A stretch of 6,551 nt of DNA from Bacteroidales bacterium (GTDB lineage Bacteria; Bacteroidota; Bacteroidia; Bacteroidales; Dysgonomonadaceae), in NCBI GenBank assembly GCA_012518155.1, contig JAAYTC010000035.1, positions 1 to 6,551 of the forward strand. The letters run 5' to 3'. Each line of letters opens with the position of its first letter. The stretch's first letter is position 1. Of the stretch, positions 6,283 to 6,551 are shown piece after piece. Both the position numbers and the translations under genes were made by a program. Below the pieces are notes generated by a model, which saw only the letters and a list, made by a program, of their open reading frames with translations, did no database searches and was not told the DNA's origin.

Positions 6283-6551
6283 CTAATCATTCATCGATAT
6301 TAAGAACTCCTCGTTACTTCTCGTGCGCCTTAAACGATTGAGCAGGAACTCCATCGCTTCTACCGAATTCATATCCGCCAAGAAATTCCTAAGAATATAC
6401 ATACGGTTGAGTGTCTCTTCCGATAAGAGGAGGTCGTCGCGTCGAGTACTTGAAGAGATGATATCCACGGAGGGGAATACACGCTTGTTCGATAACCTTC
6501 TATCGAGTTGAAGCTCCATGTTCCCTGTACCCTTGAACTCTTCGAAGATTA
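6283..6551 (-). CDS. rho: Transcription termination factor Rho, C-terminal part
   Basis: Rho is a hexameric RNA-dependent ATPase that travels along nascent RNA and releases RNA polymerase. Only the last 89 or so residues are present, because the gene runs off the right edge; reading past the internal ATG to the edge gives IFEEFKGTGN followed by MELQLDRRLSNKRVFP, which fits Rho closely. The arginine in SSSTRRDD aligns with the arginine finger of E. coli Rho (Arg366, from memory), which completes the ATP site of the neighbouring subunit. The end, AMEFLLNRLRRTRSNEEFLISMND, is also typical, and the stop is TAG at 6285-6283. The RNA-binding domain, Walker motifs and any Bacteroidetes-specific N-terminal extension lie outside the window. 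The gene converges on truA and shares its hairpin terminator. Confidence 0.96.
   Translation of the reverse strand, partial: IFEEFKGTGNMELQLDRRLSNKRVFPSVDIISSSTRRDDLLLSEETLNRMYILRNFLADMNSVEAMEFLLNRLRRTRSNEEFLISMND

Noticed and set aside
6323..6511. 62-codon plus-strand frame opposite rho
   Set aside because: It is antisense to the conserved Rho C-terminus and shows no features of its own.

Overview
The window reads as ordinary chromosomal DNA of a member of the Bacteroidetes (Bacteroidales). The reasons are a hybrid histidine kinase of the type common in Bacteroides relatives, a XerD whose end resembles Bacteroides XerD, a sliding clamp gene next to an exonuclease gene and with no dnaA directly upstream, and start codons preceded by A-rich sequence rather than a strong Shine-Dalgarno site. 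Genus-level placement is not possible by eye. I see no phage, transposon, CRISPR, toxin-antitoxin or defence cassette.

Layout, left to right. Positions 2-2242 (+) hold most of a membrane-bound hybrid sensor kinase (HisKA, HATPase, receiver, HPt-like tail) whose N-terminus lies outside the window. Positions 2243-2384 are a short gap almost filled by degenerating tandem repeats of 16, then 13, then 8 bp. Positions 2385-3278 (+) encode a XerD-type tyrosine recombinase with all catalytic residues. Positions 3279-3411 contain a possible terminator, a possible Bacteroidetes-type -7 box and a 35-bp inverted repeat, all ahead of dnaN. Positions 3412-4536 (+) encode the DNA polymerase III beta clamp, followed after 11 bp by a DEDDh exonuclease (4548-5318, +) with an ExoX-like C-terminal domain. 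A 107-bp gap with a 17-bp tandem repeat leads to truA (5426-6175, +). A strong two-way hairpin terminator (6226-6264) separates truA from the convergent 3' end of rho (6283-6551, -), which runs off the window.

Functionally, xerD, dnaN and the exonuclease all concern chromosome replication and maintenance; truA (tRNA modification) and rho (transcription termination) are housekeeping genes; the sensor kinase is a signalling gene with no visible link to them. The most interesting items are local: repeat-expanded insertions inside the kinase, the repeat-filled gaps ahead of xerD and truA, the inverted repeat ahead of dnaN, and the close pairing of clamp and exonuclease genes with a possible clamp-binding peptide in the exonuclease. 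I did not find a convincing new system here.
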